From NCBI GenBank assembly GCA_035551995.1, contig DASZME010000086.1, positions 124,001 through 188,000 of the forward strand: a DNA stretch of 64,000 nt. The letters run 5' to 3'. The translations under genes were made by a program, and so were the position numbers. Below are positions 1 to 8,839 of the stretch, piece after piece (within the stretch, counting starts at the first letter, position 1; each line of letters starts with the position of its first letter). The notes beneath the pieces are model-generated. The model saw only the letters and a program-made list of their open reading frames with translations. It did not search any database and had not been told where the DNA came from. Source of the DNA: RYN-428 sp035551995. GTDB lineage: Bacteria > Planctomycetota > Phycisphaerae > Tepidisphaerales > Tepidisphaeraceae.

Positions 1-2
1 GG

Positions 3-3000
3 CTTGGCCGCCGCGGCGACCGTTGGCGGCGGCTTTGCTGCGAGTTGCTTGATCCGTCATGCCCCACGCCATCCCTTTCCGACGTCGAAAGACGGCTGAA
101 TTCCCTGCGGCCGGGTCGGCAACTTCCGTTTACGAAAATCCTGATGGCCGCGGCGATCCCCGCGATGGCGCTGGCGATCGCGGTGGGCACATTGTCGTTC
201 CTCGATCATTCGGCCCGCGAGCAATATCGCGATGCCAAGCGGGACTGGTTCGGGAAGTTCTATGAATCCGCCGCCGATCCCGCCCGGCGCCTGCGCTGGG
301 AGCATGACCCGGATCTGAATCGCCTGCTGGCGCAATTGCCGATCGAAAAGCTGCGCCAAATCGACTGCGGCGGCGACTCGGCGATCCGGTGGAGCTATTC
401 CGATTATGTCGCCGTTTCCGACGGCGATCGGATCGTGCAGATGGTGGAGGATAACTTGCCGCAGAAGTTCGGCGCGGCCGCCCGCGCCGCCGAGCTTCGC
501 GCACGCCTTCAGGACCGCGGCTGGGCACAGCCGGTTTGGTATTTGTCAAAGCTCATCGACGGCGTTACCCCCGGTCCCAATGTCGATGTGGCGGCGGGAA
601 TCGATCGGCTCCTGGCGGCGGCGCCGAACGTCGAATCAGGCATGGCCCTGGCCGATTCGGATTGGAAAAAGTTCACCGATCGCGTCAACGCGATCGACGC
701 CGTTCACGATCCCGTACTATCGGCGTTGGCCAGCGGGCTCCAAAAATCGGCCACGTCCGAGGTGCGACTCACCGACGCCGGTTTTGGCGGACTAAACGAA
801 TTGAAAAATGACGGCCAGCTCGCGCAGAGAATTTTTGACGCCATCCAAAACGTCTGGCCCACCTACGTCGACCGCGAAAACTTCGACCGCGAAGTGGCCA
901 AATCGATCGATCTGAAACATCCCCGGCGCCAGGACGCCGACACCTGGCTGACGCTTCTGGCCGCCCACGCGCTTCGCCGAGAAGAACGCGCCGTCGCCGC
1001 CGCTGATTTACGCAAGCGGTTAAGCGACACCCTCGACCTCATCAATCACTCCAAGATCAGTCCCGCCGAGAGCGACGCGTATGACACGGCGACGCAGGCC
1101 GCACGATCGGCCATCGCCGGCTTCGAGCAGTCGCCTTTCACCCGGCGCATGCTCGATGACGGAACCTTCGCGCGAAAACGTGACGAAGTTCGCAACCGCA
1201 TCGAAGGGTTGCGCCGCTTCTTTCATCCCGAGTTGCCGGAAGATTGGCTCAACGCCCTGGCGGCGGTGGCGACGGCGTCCAATCGAATCAACGAATTCTG
1301 GGAGGCTTGGCGAAAGGTGTTGCGCGACAGCCTGCCCGACATGATCAAGGATCATAACCTCTTCGTCGAACGCCAGCAGGTTTCCGAGCAGATGCGGTCG
1401 TTGCTGGTGGCGCTGGATCAGGATTTTCCACCGGCCCCGCCGTTTCCCAATGATCCTTTTATGGCGGCCGCGAAGCTCCGACGCGAGCAGACGATCGGGC
1501 GGCTTTTGCCCTTGATCGATCTTCATACGGCGAAGCTGGACGCCGACGCGGTCAAATCCGCCAAAGCCGATTTCGGCCAGTGGACGGCCAACCTCATCGC
1601 CCTGAGCCGCGACTTTCCCATCACCCGCGAAATACTCGGTCCCGACGATCATCCGGAAAAAGTATGGCAAACCGACAAGCCGGAATTCTGGAATGATCCG
1701 GCCGTGCAGGCATTGATCAAAGACGATGTCGCGCGAATCAATCGGCTCACCGCCCTGGAGAGCGCCTCGCGAAGCGAATTGATCGCCGCCATGACCGGCG
1801 CCACCGAGGCGGAAGTCGGAATCAAGGCGTGGCGGCTGCTGGGGGTCGATTCGATTCGTCCGCCCTGGCCGACCGAGCCGGGCGAATTGATGATGGAGCT
1901 GAAATTTCGCCAGCTCCTGGCCAAGTCTTTCAACGCCCTCAAGGACCCGGCCGAGGCGGACGAAGCCTCCAAGGAACTGGCCGAGCAGGCGCCGATCCGT
2001 TGGCGGCGCGTCGTCGAATATGCGACGTCGGAAGAAACGCTCCAGAACGCCTGGAAATTTCGGGAATTTTTCGCCGGCGATCCCCGCCTGATCGCCAAGT
2101 TGTCGCCCGTTGCGCGCTACGATCTTTACCTGAGCTGCCTGCACACTGCTATTGTGCTCGGCGATGAAGGCGCCGCCCGCGCGGCCTTGTCCGGCATCGG
2201 CGACGCGGGCGGCGCGCTGACCGATCGCCCGGCGATCGCCGCCCTGGCGGCGCGGACCGGCCGCGTGGCCATGAAGGAGGCGTTCGCCGACAAAAACCCC
2301 GCCGATTTGTTCGACCTGCCCCTCCCCGGCGTCCCCAATGCGCTGCAGTTCAAGCGCGTGGAGCCGTCCAGGGGCCGGCCGTTTTACCTCTGCACTACCG
2401 CCATCTCGGCCGGTCAGTTCGCCGCCGTGCTTGAAGCCGCCGGCGCCTGGTCGCAGGCCAAGCTTCTGCCGTGGCCTTATGCCCCGGCAAAAGCCGACAC
2501 GCGCCGCGGTCCGCGAACCTGGGAATGGGGCGCGCCGATCACGATGGCCACCCCGCTTCTGTGGCTGACGCCCGACGAATACAACGACTATCCGGCGCTG
2601 TTGCGCGCCGGCCGCTTCAATCGCACGTCGCTCAGCGACGCGGTGGGCGGAAATCCGTCGCCCGATCATCCGATGCAGTATGTCAGCGCGCAGGTCGCGC
2701 TTTATTTCGCCGGGATATGCGGATGCAGACTGCCGGCGCCGGTCGAATGGCTGGCCGCGTATGAAGGATTCGAGAAAAACGTGACGATCGACCGCTGGAA
2801 TCTGCGCGATCAGACCTGGGAAATGCAGCGGCGTTACGCCGCCGAGACCGGCAGCAACCGCTGGCCCGACGAGGGAATTTTCCCCGCCGTCGTCGGGCCC
2901 TCCTTCACCGGCCGCAACGCGACCAGCCGCCCGGAAAAAGACGGCGCCCTCTTCTTTCAACCGGTCAACGGATCGGGCGCCGTCATCTTCCGCCATCTGG

Positions 3001-3335
3001 TCGGCAACGTCGCCCAATTCACCTGCGACGTGCCCGAAACCTTCGACGATTGGGCCGACAAAAAAACCGCGGCCGGCATCCGCAAATTTATCGAACAGTC
3101 GCCCCGATCGCTGTACGTGATCGGCGGCTCGGCGCTGTCCCCGCCTCAGGCGCCTTTCGACAAGCCGCTCGCCGTCGAGCATACTGACGAGGCGTACGCC
3201 GACGTGGGCCTGCGCTTGGCGTTCACGGCGCCGTCGAGAACCTTGGCCGAGAAAGTGAAATGGGCGATCGGCGATCCGCCGTTCATCTGGCGGCGGAACC
3301 TGGCGCCCGCCACTCAAAACGCGAAATCCGAATGA
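3..3335 (+). CDS. Membrane protein with C-terminal FGE-sulfatase-like domain; 5' end cut by the window edge
   Basis: The reading frame is open to the left edge, so the gene probably starts outside the window; the first in-window start is a TTG at 45. The first ~25 residues (LLDPSCPTPSLSDVERRL) resemble the end of a Ser/Thr kinase C-lobe, which would make this a kinase fusion, but that is inference. A single membrane helix follows (ILMAAAIPAMALAIAVG, about 30 residues after the TTG). A long helical region of roughly 700 residues without a recognised domain comes next. From about residue 765 to the end the pattern fits the formylglycine-generating/SUMF1-like fold: a YVSAQVALYFAGICGCRLPAPVEW segment in two parts, the GNVAQFTCD block and a final GLRLAF motif. 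In planctomycetes this domain often serves as a C-type-lectin-like sensor or binding module rather than an FGE enzyme. Ends 3335; confident of the C-terminal fold, unsure of the N-terminus. Confidence 0.75.
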   Translation, partial: LGRRGDRWRRLCCELLDPSCPTPSLSDVERRLNSLRPGRQLPFTKILMAAAIPAMALAIAVGTLSFLDHSAREQYRDAKRDWFGKFYESAADPARRLRWEHDPDLNRLLAQLPIEKLRQIDCGGDSAIRWSYSDYVAVSDGDRIVQMVEDNLPQKFGAAARAAELRARLQDRGWAQPVWYLSKLIDGVTPGPNVDVAAGIDRLLAAAPNVESGMALADSDWKKFTDRVNAIDAVHDPVLSALASGLQKSATSEVRLTDAGFGGLNELKNDGQLAQRIFDAIQNVWPTYVDRENFDREVAKSIDLKHPRRQDADTWLTLLAAHALRREERAVAAADLRKRLSDTLDLINHSKISPAESDAYDTATQAARSAIAGFEQSPFTRRMLDDGTFARKRDEVRNRIEGLRRFFHPELPEDWLNALAAVATASNRINEFWEAWRKVLRDSLPDMIKDHNLFVERQQVSEQMRSLLVALDQDFPPAPPFPNDPFMAAAKLRREQTIGRLLPLIDLHTAKLDADAVKSAKADFGQWTANLIALSRDFPITREILGPDDHPEKVWQTDKPEFWNDPAVQALIKDDVARINRLTALESASRSELIAAMTGATEAEVGIKAWRLLGVDSIRPPWPTEPGELMMELKFRQLLAKSFNALKDPAEADEASKELAEQAPIRWRRVVEYATSEETLQNAWKFREFFAGDPRLIAKLSPVARYDLYLSCLHTAIVLGDEGAARAALSGIGDAGGALTDRPAIAALAARTGRVAMKEAFADKNPADLFDLPLPGVPNALQFKRVEPSRGRPFYLCTTAISAGQFAAVLEAAGAWSQAKLLPWPYAPAKADTRRGPRTWEWGAPITMATPLLWLTPDEYNDYPALLRAGRFNRTSLSDAVGGNPSPDHPMQYVSAQVALYFAGICGCRLPAPVEWLAAYEGFEKNVTIDRWNLRDQTWEMQRRYAAETGSNRWPDEGIFPAVVGPSFTGRNATSRPEKDGALFFQPVNGSGAVIFRHLVGNVAQFTCDVPETFDDWADKKTAAGIRKFIEQSPRSLYVIGGSALSPPQAPFDKPLAVEHTDEAYADVGLRLAFTAPSRTLAEKVKWAIGDPPFIWRRNLAPATQNAKSE

Positions 3336-3406
3336 TACAAGTCATGTATAAGTCGCGGAGAGAATCGAGGCGGATCGCCGCACATGCGAACGGGGAGAGT
3401 GAACGC

Positions 3407-3514
3407 TTGAGCATTGGTGCACTTTTTAGGATGACGCCGCAAGTTTCGGTCACGAAACACATCCCGCAAGCGGGACCGCTGAACGAAGAAACGCTGCGGC
3501 AACCTGAAAAACGC
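3407..3514 (+). repeat. Dispersed ~105-bp palindromic element, copy R1
   Basis: Contains CGAAACACATCCCGCAAGCGGGACCGCTGAACG-type core sequence (core hairpin CCCGCAAGCGGG around 3463-3474) followed by GAAACGCTGCGGCAACCTGAAAAACGC. It matches the element family at 19.8, 20.5, 34.2, 42.9, 46.5, 52.0, 53.7 and 60.7 kb. It lies just upstream of the M48-like lipoprotein gene and its reading frame is open into that gene, so it could be translated if the start is further upstream than annotated. Confidence 0.75.
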
Positions 3515-3562
3515 CGTGCGTCGCCAGGAAGAAATAAGCGAACGGGGCATCTTTTTTCAGTA

Positions 3563-4498
3563 GTGCCGCAGTGCGTCGCCGGTCGCTCCCGCGTCGCTCG
3601 CCGAGCATGGCGGTTTCAACCGGCTCTGGCCCTCGCGTGCATCACATTGATCGCGTTTCTCGCCGGCTGTCAGGCGCCGCCGCCGGCCGCGATTTTCGTC
3701 GAGCAATCGCAGCGCCTTCATCAAGATGCGTTGGCGCTCACCGTTATTACCGATCCCGATCTGACTGATTATCTTCAGGAAATCGGCAACCGCATCGCGG
3801 CCGTTGCCCCTTCGGTGGCGCCGGGGAAAGCGAACGGCGACTTTCTGAAAAGCGTACGATGCTTTCTGGTCAACTGCGATACCATCAACGCCTTCAACAC
3901 CGGCGGTCCCGACGTCTACATCTACAACGGCTTATTTCAGCAGTGCCAGTCCGAAGAAGAATTGGCCGCGGTCGTCGCGCACGCTTACGCGCATCTGATC
4001 AATCGTGACCTTGAGGCGACGCGAATGCGGCCCGATCCCAAAGAGCCGCTTTCCATGACCGCGTGGCAATTCGTCATCAATCGATTCACCCTTCAGCAGG
4101 AAGAGCGGGCCGACGCGCTGGCGGTGGCGCTGTACGCCAAAGCCGGATGGGACCCCAATCATTTTCCGTTCCTGTTCGAGCACTTAGAATCCGTGAGCGG
4201 CGGAATTGTCGCCGTCGATCGCCAGGCATTGCCGTCGCGTGTCGGAACGCTCCAGTCGGTCGCGTCGGACGCGGCGCGTACCGGCCGAATTCTTCCGGTT
4301 GCGGATCCCAGGACCTACCTTTCGCTTCAGCGTCGAGCCGGGAATATTCATGAGCCGCCCGGCCCGCCGGTGCCGCAGATTTACCTGCGCGCGTTTCCAA
4401 ACTGCATCCTGTCCGGCGATACCCCCGAGCAGCGCCAAGCCCAGGAACGCCTCCGCCCGGCGCCGCCAAAGCCCAATCAGACCATCGAGCCAAGTTAA
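3563..4498 (+). CDS. M48-family metallopeptidase-like lipoprotein lacking the catalytic glutamate
   Basis: About 311 residues from a GTG at 3563. The frame is open back to 3260, with an ATG at 3332, so the start is uncertain; GTG 3563 is chosen because it puts a basic n-region and hydrophobic stretch (ALALACITLIAFLAGC) right before a lipobox cysteine. The mature part resembles Oma1-type M48 peptidases: DYLQEIGNRIA, a FNTGGPDVYIYNGL strand region, and the zinc helix AAVVAHAYAHLINRD, then QQEERADALAVALYAKAGWDP, which carries the usual third zinc-ligand glutamate. The HExxH motif reads HAYAH (codons CAC GCT TAC GCG CAT), so the general-base Glu is replaced by Ala. Zinc binding may persist but normal proteolysis is unlikely. 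Probably an outer-membrane or periplasmic lipoprotein with a binding or scaffold role, or a decaying enzyme. Confidence 0.75.
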   Translation: MPQCVAGRSRVARRAWRFQPALALACITLIAFLAGCQAPPPAAIFVEQSQRLHQDALALTVITDPDLTDYLQEIGNRIAAVAPSVAPGKANGDFLKSVRCFLVNCDTINAFNTGGPDVYIYNGLFQQCQSEEELAAVVAHAYAHLINRDLEATRMRPDPKEPLSMTAWQFVINRFTLQQEERADALAVALYAKAGWDPNHFPFLFEHLESVSGGIVAVDRQALPSRVGTLQSVASDAARTGRILPVADPRTYLSLQRRAGNIHEPPGPPVPQIYLRAFPNCILSGDTPEQRQAQERLRPAPPKPNQTIEPS

Positions 4499-4556
4499 AC
4501 CCGTCGCCGCCGACGGGGCCGCGCCAAAGTATTCGAAAGATCCCGAATCGCGCCGG

Positions 4557-6572
4557 CTACTTTTTCTTGAGCTCCCACGCCTCGTCAAAGAATCCCGCAT
4601 CGACCACTCCGGCCGCCTGTCGGGACGTGGCCGGCTGGGTGATATCCATGATCGCCCAATCGGGAAGCTTCGGGACTTGCCGGGCGTTGCTGAGATAGTC
4701 GTACTCGCGGAACGTGAAACCGCTGTTGATGACGACATATCGGCGATGATCCAACGGATTCGGATAAATCAGAACCGGAACGTGATCTTGCGGCCCATAA
4801 ACGTTGTCGCCCACTTTCACGCCGGCGGCGGTCCACTGAATCGGAAGCTTGTCGGCGATTCTTTTGAGCACGGCGTTGCTCGACGGATCCCCCCATAGAA
4901 TCAGGCTCTTCGTGTTCTTGATGTCGTCGTCGGTCACATCCACGTCTTTTTTATGCGGAGCGATCCCGCGAAATTGCAGCTTCCACTGCGTCTGGGCGTG
5001 CTCCATCTCGGCGGCGGTCCACTTGCCGACTTTTTCGTTCATCGGCGCGCCCGTCGGCTCAACCATCAAGAACCCGCTCATAAATGCGTCGTCGATCGGC
5101 CCATGCAAATATCGCCGCTTTCTCAGGACCGTGTTGTCCTTCCACCATGGAGCGGCGGTCCAACCCTTTTCACTCTTGATGTAATAACTCATCGCCTCCG
5201 CGTCCGGCTTCTTACCCGGAACCGACGTGAGTTCCTGACCGTCGATGTTCACCTTAAAACTCTCCCCCACCGGAAGCGGATTCTTTGCGAACGCCAGCGT
5301 CACCCGGCTGACGTTCTGCGTCTTGATCGCGATGTTCTTCCCGTCCATCTCCGCTTCCACCCGCGCCCTGGCCCAGTGTTCCTCCAGGCCATCCACGCGA
5401 ATCCAGTACATCTGGTTGTAACGAAGCGTGTATGTCGTGAACCGAATTTTCTTCGGCATCGAATCGCGGCCCTTGGCCACCGCCGCGTCTATCAGACGAT
5501 CGATTTCCACCTTGGATTCGGGCACATACCCGTGGCCCATCTTGGGGCCGATGATTTGAACGAGATTAAGTCCCTCGGCTTCCATGGCTTTGGCCATAAT
5601 GGTGGCGGCCTGCCGTTGCCGATCGATTTCGCCGCTGTAGGCGACGGTCGGCAGGTTGTACAAGTCTTCCGCCCAGTCGGTGCAGTCATAAAGGTGAAGA
5701 AGCTTCTTTTCATACCACGTCGGCTCGATGGTCTCGTTCTGAAACACGCGCAGAAACTCCGGCGTTTCCGCAAACCCCGCCCCCGGCGCCGCCGCCGCCC
5801 ACCTGGATGCGTAATGCACGGCATAGTTCCAACACGCCGCCCCGCCCATCGAAAAACCGCGGACGACAATCCGATCCGCATCGACCCGATAGCGTTGCTT
5901 CACGCTATCCAACGCCTCAAGGCCGTCGATTTCGCCGGCGAAATGATTCGCGTTGCAATATCTGCCGTACGGATGCAGCGTGATCGTGTCCGGCGGATGA
6001 AACGCGCCGGGCGATTTGCCGCGCTCGGTGACAAAACTCAATTCGGTCAGCGTCTCGCCCCGGCCGTGAAACCAAAAGTCCAGCCGATGCTTTTGGGACG
6101 CGTCAAAATCCTTGGGAATCTCCAGGCCGTACGGCTGCACCGAGCCGTCAATTTTCGATTCATACCCCCGCACCACCAAACCCGTCGCCTGAGCCCATGG
6201 CGCCTTGCCTTCGCGAATCGCGGCGGCCCGCTCATGCCCCTGTTTAAGCAACTCGAAAGCCGCCTTGACCTGACCGGGGGCGTAAATCTCGTCCCAGTCC
6301 AAGGCATAATGAACGGCGTTATAGTAGATCTGCACGTCCGGAAGCAGGGCGGACAACTTCGCATCCGACTTCAGCGCCGCCTTCAAGGATTGCAACTCTG
6401 ACCCGAGTTCCGCCACGCCCGCCGACAGCGCGGCGCGATCGGCGTCGGCGATTTTAATTCCCGGCGGAGGGACCGCGCGAACGTGATCCACGTCGTTGTC
6501 CTTCGCCCCGTCGGCCAACGACACGGTTGCCGTCAAAAGCAAAACCAAAAGCGCGGACAGTCGGCTCGACAT
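4557..6572 (-). CDS. Secreted alpha/beta-hydrolase (prolyl-oligopeptidase/esterase-like)
   Basis: 671 residues from ATG 6572, preceded by a strong GAGGAAAGGG ribosome-binding site; an in-frame ATG at 6626 has no such site. The N-terminus (SRLSALLVLLLTATVSLADG) is a cleavable signal peptide. The catalytic region, about residues 150-420, shows LDFWFHGRGETLTEL (oxyanion-hole region), the nucleophile elbow GFSMGGAACW and a candidate catalytic histidine in KMGHGYVPES. A beta-rich C-terminal region of about 230 residues follows (MDGKNIAIKTQNVSRVTL and beyond) and looks like the extra domain of large planctomycete esterases or peptidases. Substrate unknown; polysaccharide esters or peptides are both possible. 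It converges on the M48-like gene with a gap of about 60 bp. Confidence 0.85.
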   Translation of the reverse strand: MSSRLSALLVLLLTATVSLADGAKDNDVDHVRAVPPPGIKIADADRAALSAGVAELGSELQSLKAALKSDAKLSALLPDVQIYYNAVHYALDWDEIYAPGQVKAAFELLKQGHERAAAIREGKAPWAQATGLVVRGYESKIDGSVQPYGLEIPKDFDASQKHRLDFWFHGRGETLTELSFVTERGKSPGAFHPPDTITLHPYGRYCNANHFAGEIDGLEALDSVKQRYRVDADRIVVRGFSMGGAACWNYAVHYASRWAAAAPGAGFAETPEFLRVFQNETIEPTWYEKKLLHLYDCTDWAEDLYNLPTVAYSGEIDRQRQAATIMAKAMEAEGLNLVQIIGPKMGHGYVPESKVEIDRLIDAAVAKGRDSMPKKIRFTTYTLRYNQMYWIRVDGLEEHWARARVEAEMDGKNIAIKTQNVSRVTLAFAKNPLPVGESFKVNIDGQELTSVPGKKPDAEAMSYYIKSEKGWTAAPWWKDNTVLRKRRYLHGPIDDAFMSGFLMVEPTGAPMNEKVGKWTAAEMEHAQTQWKLQFRGIAPHKKDVDVTDDDIKNTKSLILWGDPSSNAVLKRIADKLPIQWTAAGVKVGDNVYGPQDHVPVLIYPNPLDHRRYVVINSGFTFREYDYLSNARQVPKLPDWAIMDITQPATSRQAAGVVDAGFFDEAWELKKK

Positions 6573-6692
6573 GAAAACCCTTTCCTCTGGACTCGCTGAA
6601 TCTTCCCTCCCCGCATGATGGACCAAGGATATGGATTTATCAAATCACCGTAATCAACTCCGAGAGGATTGTGAACGCGACGTCGAGCCGAT

Positions 6693-7742
6693 TCACGGCT
6701 TCTCGCACGCCGAAATCGCGTGGCTTAAATACAGCCGGCGGAATTCGTCGACATAACGTTCGCAACTGAATGCGGCCAATTTATTGTTTGATGCGGAAGT
6801 CCCCGCCGCCGGCGTCGCGCCACCGTTGGTTCTCATTTCCAAAACGCTCTGAGCGAATAATCGCGGCGCATGGCGGGCAACCAGCACGGCGTTTTGCCAG
6901 TCCTTCAGCAACTCCAGCGCGAGAGCCGCCGGGGTCGCGACGACAGGCAGGCCCGCCGCCATGCAAAGCGTCAGGGGAAGCGTCGGCGTGGCTCCGATGG
7001 GGGAAAATACCGCCCCGTCGGCCACCGACGGCAATTGCGAAAAATCCAACCGCCGCCCCAACTTCCACTCGGCGACGGTGAGCAGTGTCGGCTGGCGTAG
7101 TTTTTCGGCGAGCCGAACGCATGACAGCGTTTGATCGCCGCGGCCCCACAGCAATATCTTGTACGTTGGATCGAGGACATGCAGGACCGATGCCGCCCAA
7201 AGCGTATCGCGGTGGCCGGCGGAGCGGGTCGATTCCCCCGGCGCGAGAATGACATAATCGCCGTCGCAGAAGCCCAGCGCTCGCCGGAGGCCGGCATCGC
7301 GCGCGGGCGGGGCCGACGGCATCTCCACGGCGGGGCGGATCAGCGTCAGGCGATCTTCGGTAATACCTGCCGACAAGTAAGCCCGGCGCAAAGACTGCGA
7401 AGAACACGCTATTCGCACATCGCTGATGGTCAACGCGTGTTTCAGCCGCAGGATGTGTCTTGGCGTGGGAAATTCGCCGGGGCTGAAGACGATTTGCCGC
7501 GCCCCGGCCGCGACGGCGGCGATACGGGCGCCTTCTCCCCACGCATGCACGACATCGACATCGCGCCCGATCCTACGGCGTAAAAGAAACGCGGCGAGCA
7601 GCGAATGGCGATAATCGCCGCCGGGACCGATGGTGCGCCGGTCAATCGAATAATTGGCGCCGGCGTTTTTCGCCAATACGGCGGCGCCGCGCTCGGTCTC
7701 AAAGTCGGGCGTGTGCCCCAGCAGATGAAGAACCCGAATCAT
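6693..7742 (-). CDS. GT4-like glycosyltransferase
   Basis: 349 residues. The N-terminus MIRVLHLLGHTP is the first Rossmann strand of a GT-B fold. HAWGEGARIAAVAAG and CSSQSLRRAYLSAGI fit the acceptor-domain end. The C-terminal donor domain has VILAPGESTRSAGHRD, ILLWGRGDQ and a segment (PTLPLTLCMAAGLPVVATPAAL) that occupies the place of the usual EPxGLxxxEAMA motif. That motif is weakened: the two classic glutamates are not evident, so donor use may differ from standard GT4 enzymes or activity may be lost. It is divergently arranged with the sulfotransferase gene, suggesting a shared promoter region and a role in building a modified surface glycan (inference). Confidence 0.8.
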   Translation of the reverse strand: MIRVLHLLGHTPDFETERGAAVLAKNAGANYSIDRRTIGPGGDYRHSLLAAFLLRRRIGRDVDVVHAWGEGARIAAVAAGARQIVFSPGEFPTPRHILRLKHALTISDVRIACSSQSLRRAYLSAGITEDRLTLIRPAVEMPSAPPARDAGLRRALGFCDGDYVILAPGESTRSAGHRDTLWAASVLHVLDPTYKILLWGRGDQTLSCVRLAEKLRQPTLLTVAEWKLGRRLDFSQLPSVADGAVFSPIGATPTLPLTLCMAAGLPVVATPAALALELLKDWQNAVLVARHAPRLFAQSVLEMRTNGGATPAAGTSASNNKLAAFSCERYVDEFRRLYLSHAISACEKP

Positions 7743-7851
7743 TCGGGCGGTACATTAGTCAAAACCAATCGCCCCGCAACTGCCGACCGCTCCCGCCGTC
7801 GCTTCGCCAGGACATCGACTTGCTTTGCGTTCGGCGCCAACTTATACCCCA

Positions 7852-8751
7852 ATGACATTTATGCCCTCACGCGCCTTGTATCTCTGCGCAGGCACGCAAA
7901 GCAGCGGCTCGACGCTGATCTCGTGGTGCTTTCTGCAACGCCCGGACACCGATGGCATTCTCGACGCGCGCTTCGATAAGCTTCCTCAGATGCCGCCGTT
8001 GATTTCCGCTCCGCTGGCGTGGTGCAAGTTCACGATCGCCTGCTTCCGCATGTCCGAAGTGATGGATTACTTCACGGACGAGGGGTGGGACGTTAAGCCG
8101 ATGCTGGTCGTCCGCGATGCTCGCAGTGTGTTTAATTCGCTGATTACCAAGACGTACGGCCGCAACGGAACGACCGCCGACGATCCTCCCTTGCGGCTGC
8201 GTCTTTCACGTTTCCTCGAGGATTGGGAACTATTCACCGAGCGTGGCTGGCCGATACTTCGTTACGAAGACTTGGCTGACGACCCGCTTGGAACGATCCG
8301 CAAAAGCTGCCAGCGACTCGGCATCGCCTACGACGACGCAATGAACACATGGCCCAAGCCGCGCGAGCAAATCGCCGACGCCACCTTCGGCAACGAAACC
8401 TTCATCCAAACCCGCGGCGGCACATTCGAGAAAACCGTCGATCCGTCATTGTTCAAGATTAAGACCGGCAATATTCCGCCGGACGATCTGCAATGGCTTG
8501 AGACCCGGTTCGCGGCGATGAATCGCGCGATGAATTATCCGGAGCACGTTCCGCCGCAGGCCCCGGCGACGCCATCGCGTGCGATTCCCACTTTTGAGAA
8601 TACACGTCGCCACGATCGCTATCGGCGCAAACGCCGATTGTCGAACTCGATTCGGAAAATTACCGACGCCGTGCGGGGGATGTTGCCTACGCGCGATAAA
8701 CCCGCGGCCACGTTTTCTCCGGAGACGAAAGGCGGCGAGGGAAGAAGATGA
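7852..8751 (+). CDS. Sulfotransferase family protein
   Basis: About 299 residues. Starts at 7825, 7852 and 7861 are all in frame; 7852 or 7861 places the first beta strand SRALYLCAGTQSSGST at the N-terminus, as usual. GTQSSGSTLIS is the 5'-phosphosulfate (PAPS) loop and MLVVRDARSVFNSLITK is the 3'-phosphate-binding motif with the conserved Arg and Ser. WPILRYEDLADDPLGTIRKSCQRLGI is the typical late segment. The last 60 residues are basic and low in complexity (RRHDRYRRKRRLS). Cytoplasmic enzyme transferring sulfate from PAPS to a sugar, lipid or protein acceptor. It sits divergent to a glycosyltransferase gene, which suggests sulfated glycan synthesis. Confidence 0.82.
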   Translation: MTFMPSRALYLCAGTQSSGSTLISWCFLQRPDTDGILDARFDKLPQMPPLISAPLAWCKFTIACFRMSEVMDYFTDEGWDVKPMLVVRDARSVFNSLITKTYGRNGTTADDPPLRLRLSRFLEDWELFTERGWPILRYEDLADDPLGTIRKSCQRLGIAYDDAMNTWPKPREQIADATFGNETFIQTRGGTFEKTVDPSLFKIKTGNIPPDDLQWLETRFAAMNRAMNYPEHVPPQAPATPSRAIPTFENTRRHDRYRRKRRLSNSIRKITDAVRGMLPTRDKPAATFSPETKGGEGRR

Positions 8752-8825
8752 TATCCACGAAGGACACGAAAAGAAGGAATTCCCTTCGTGCTCTTCGTGT
8801 CCTTCGTGGATTATTCTCTTTTGGG
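8752..8825. terminator. Long inverted repeat between convergent genes, probable bidirectional terminator
   Basis: Arms TCCACGAAGGACACGAA and TTCGTGTCCTTCGTGGA form a 17-bp perfect stem, with an internal GAAGGAATTCCCTTC palindrome in the loop. It is followed on the + strand by TTATTCTCTTTT. It fills the gap between the sulfotransferase gene (+) and the propeller gene (-) and could end transcription from both sides. Similar CACGAAGGACACGAA motifs recur in many planctomycete genomes (from memory). Confidence 0.6.
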
Positions 8826-8839
8826 GTAGAAACTGTCGG

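Noticed and set aside
1020..3317. Long open frame on the minus strand (765 codons)
   Set aside because: It is antisense to the FGE-domain gene and reads as charged, low-complexity residues (RRR, GGG). Long antisense frames are expected in this GC-rich DNA.
3332..3562. Longer N-terminus for the M48-like protein starting at ATG 3332
   Set aside because: It would translate repeat R1 before the lipoprotein signal, which needs an N-terminal position. It remains possible if the signal is not used.
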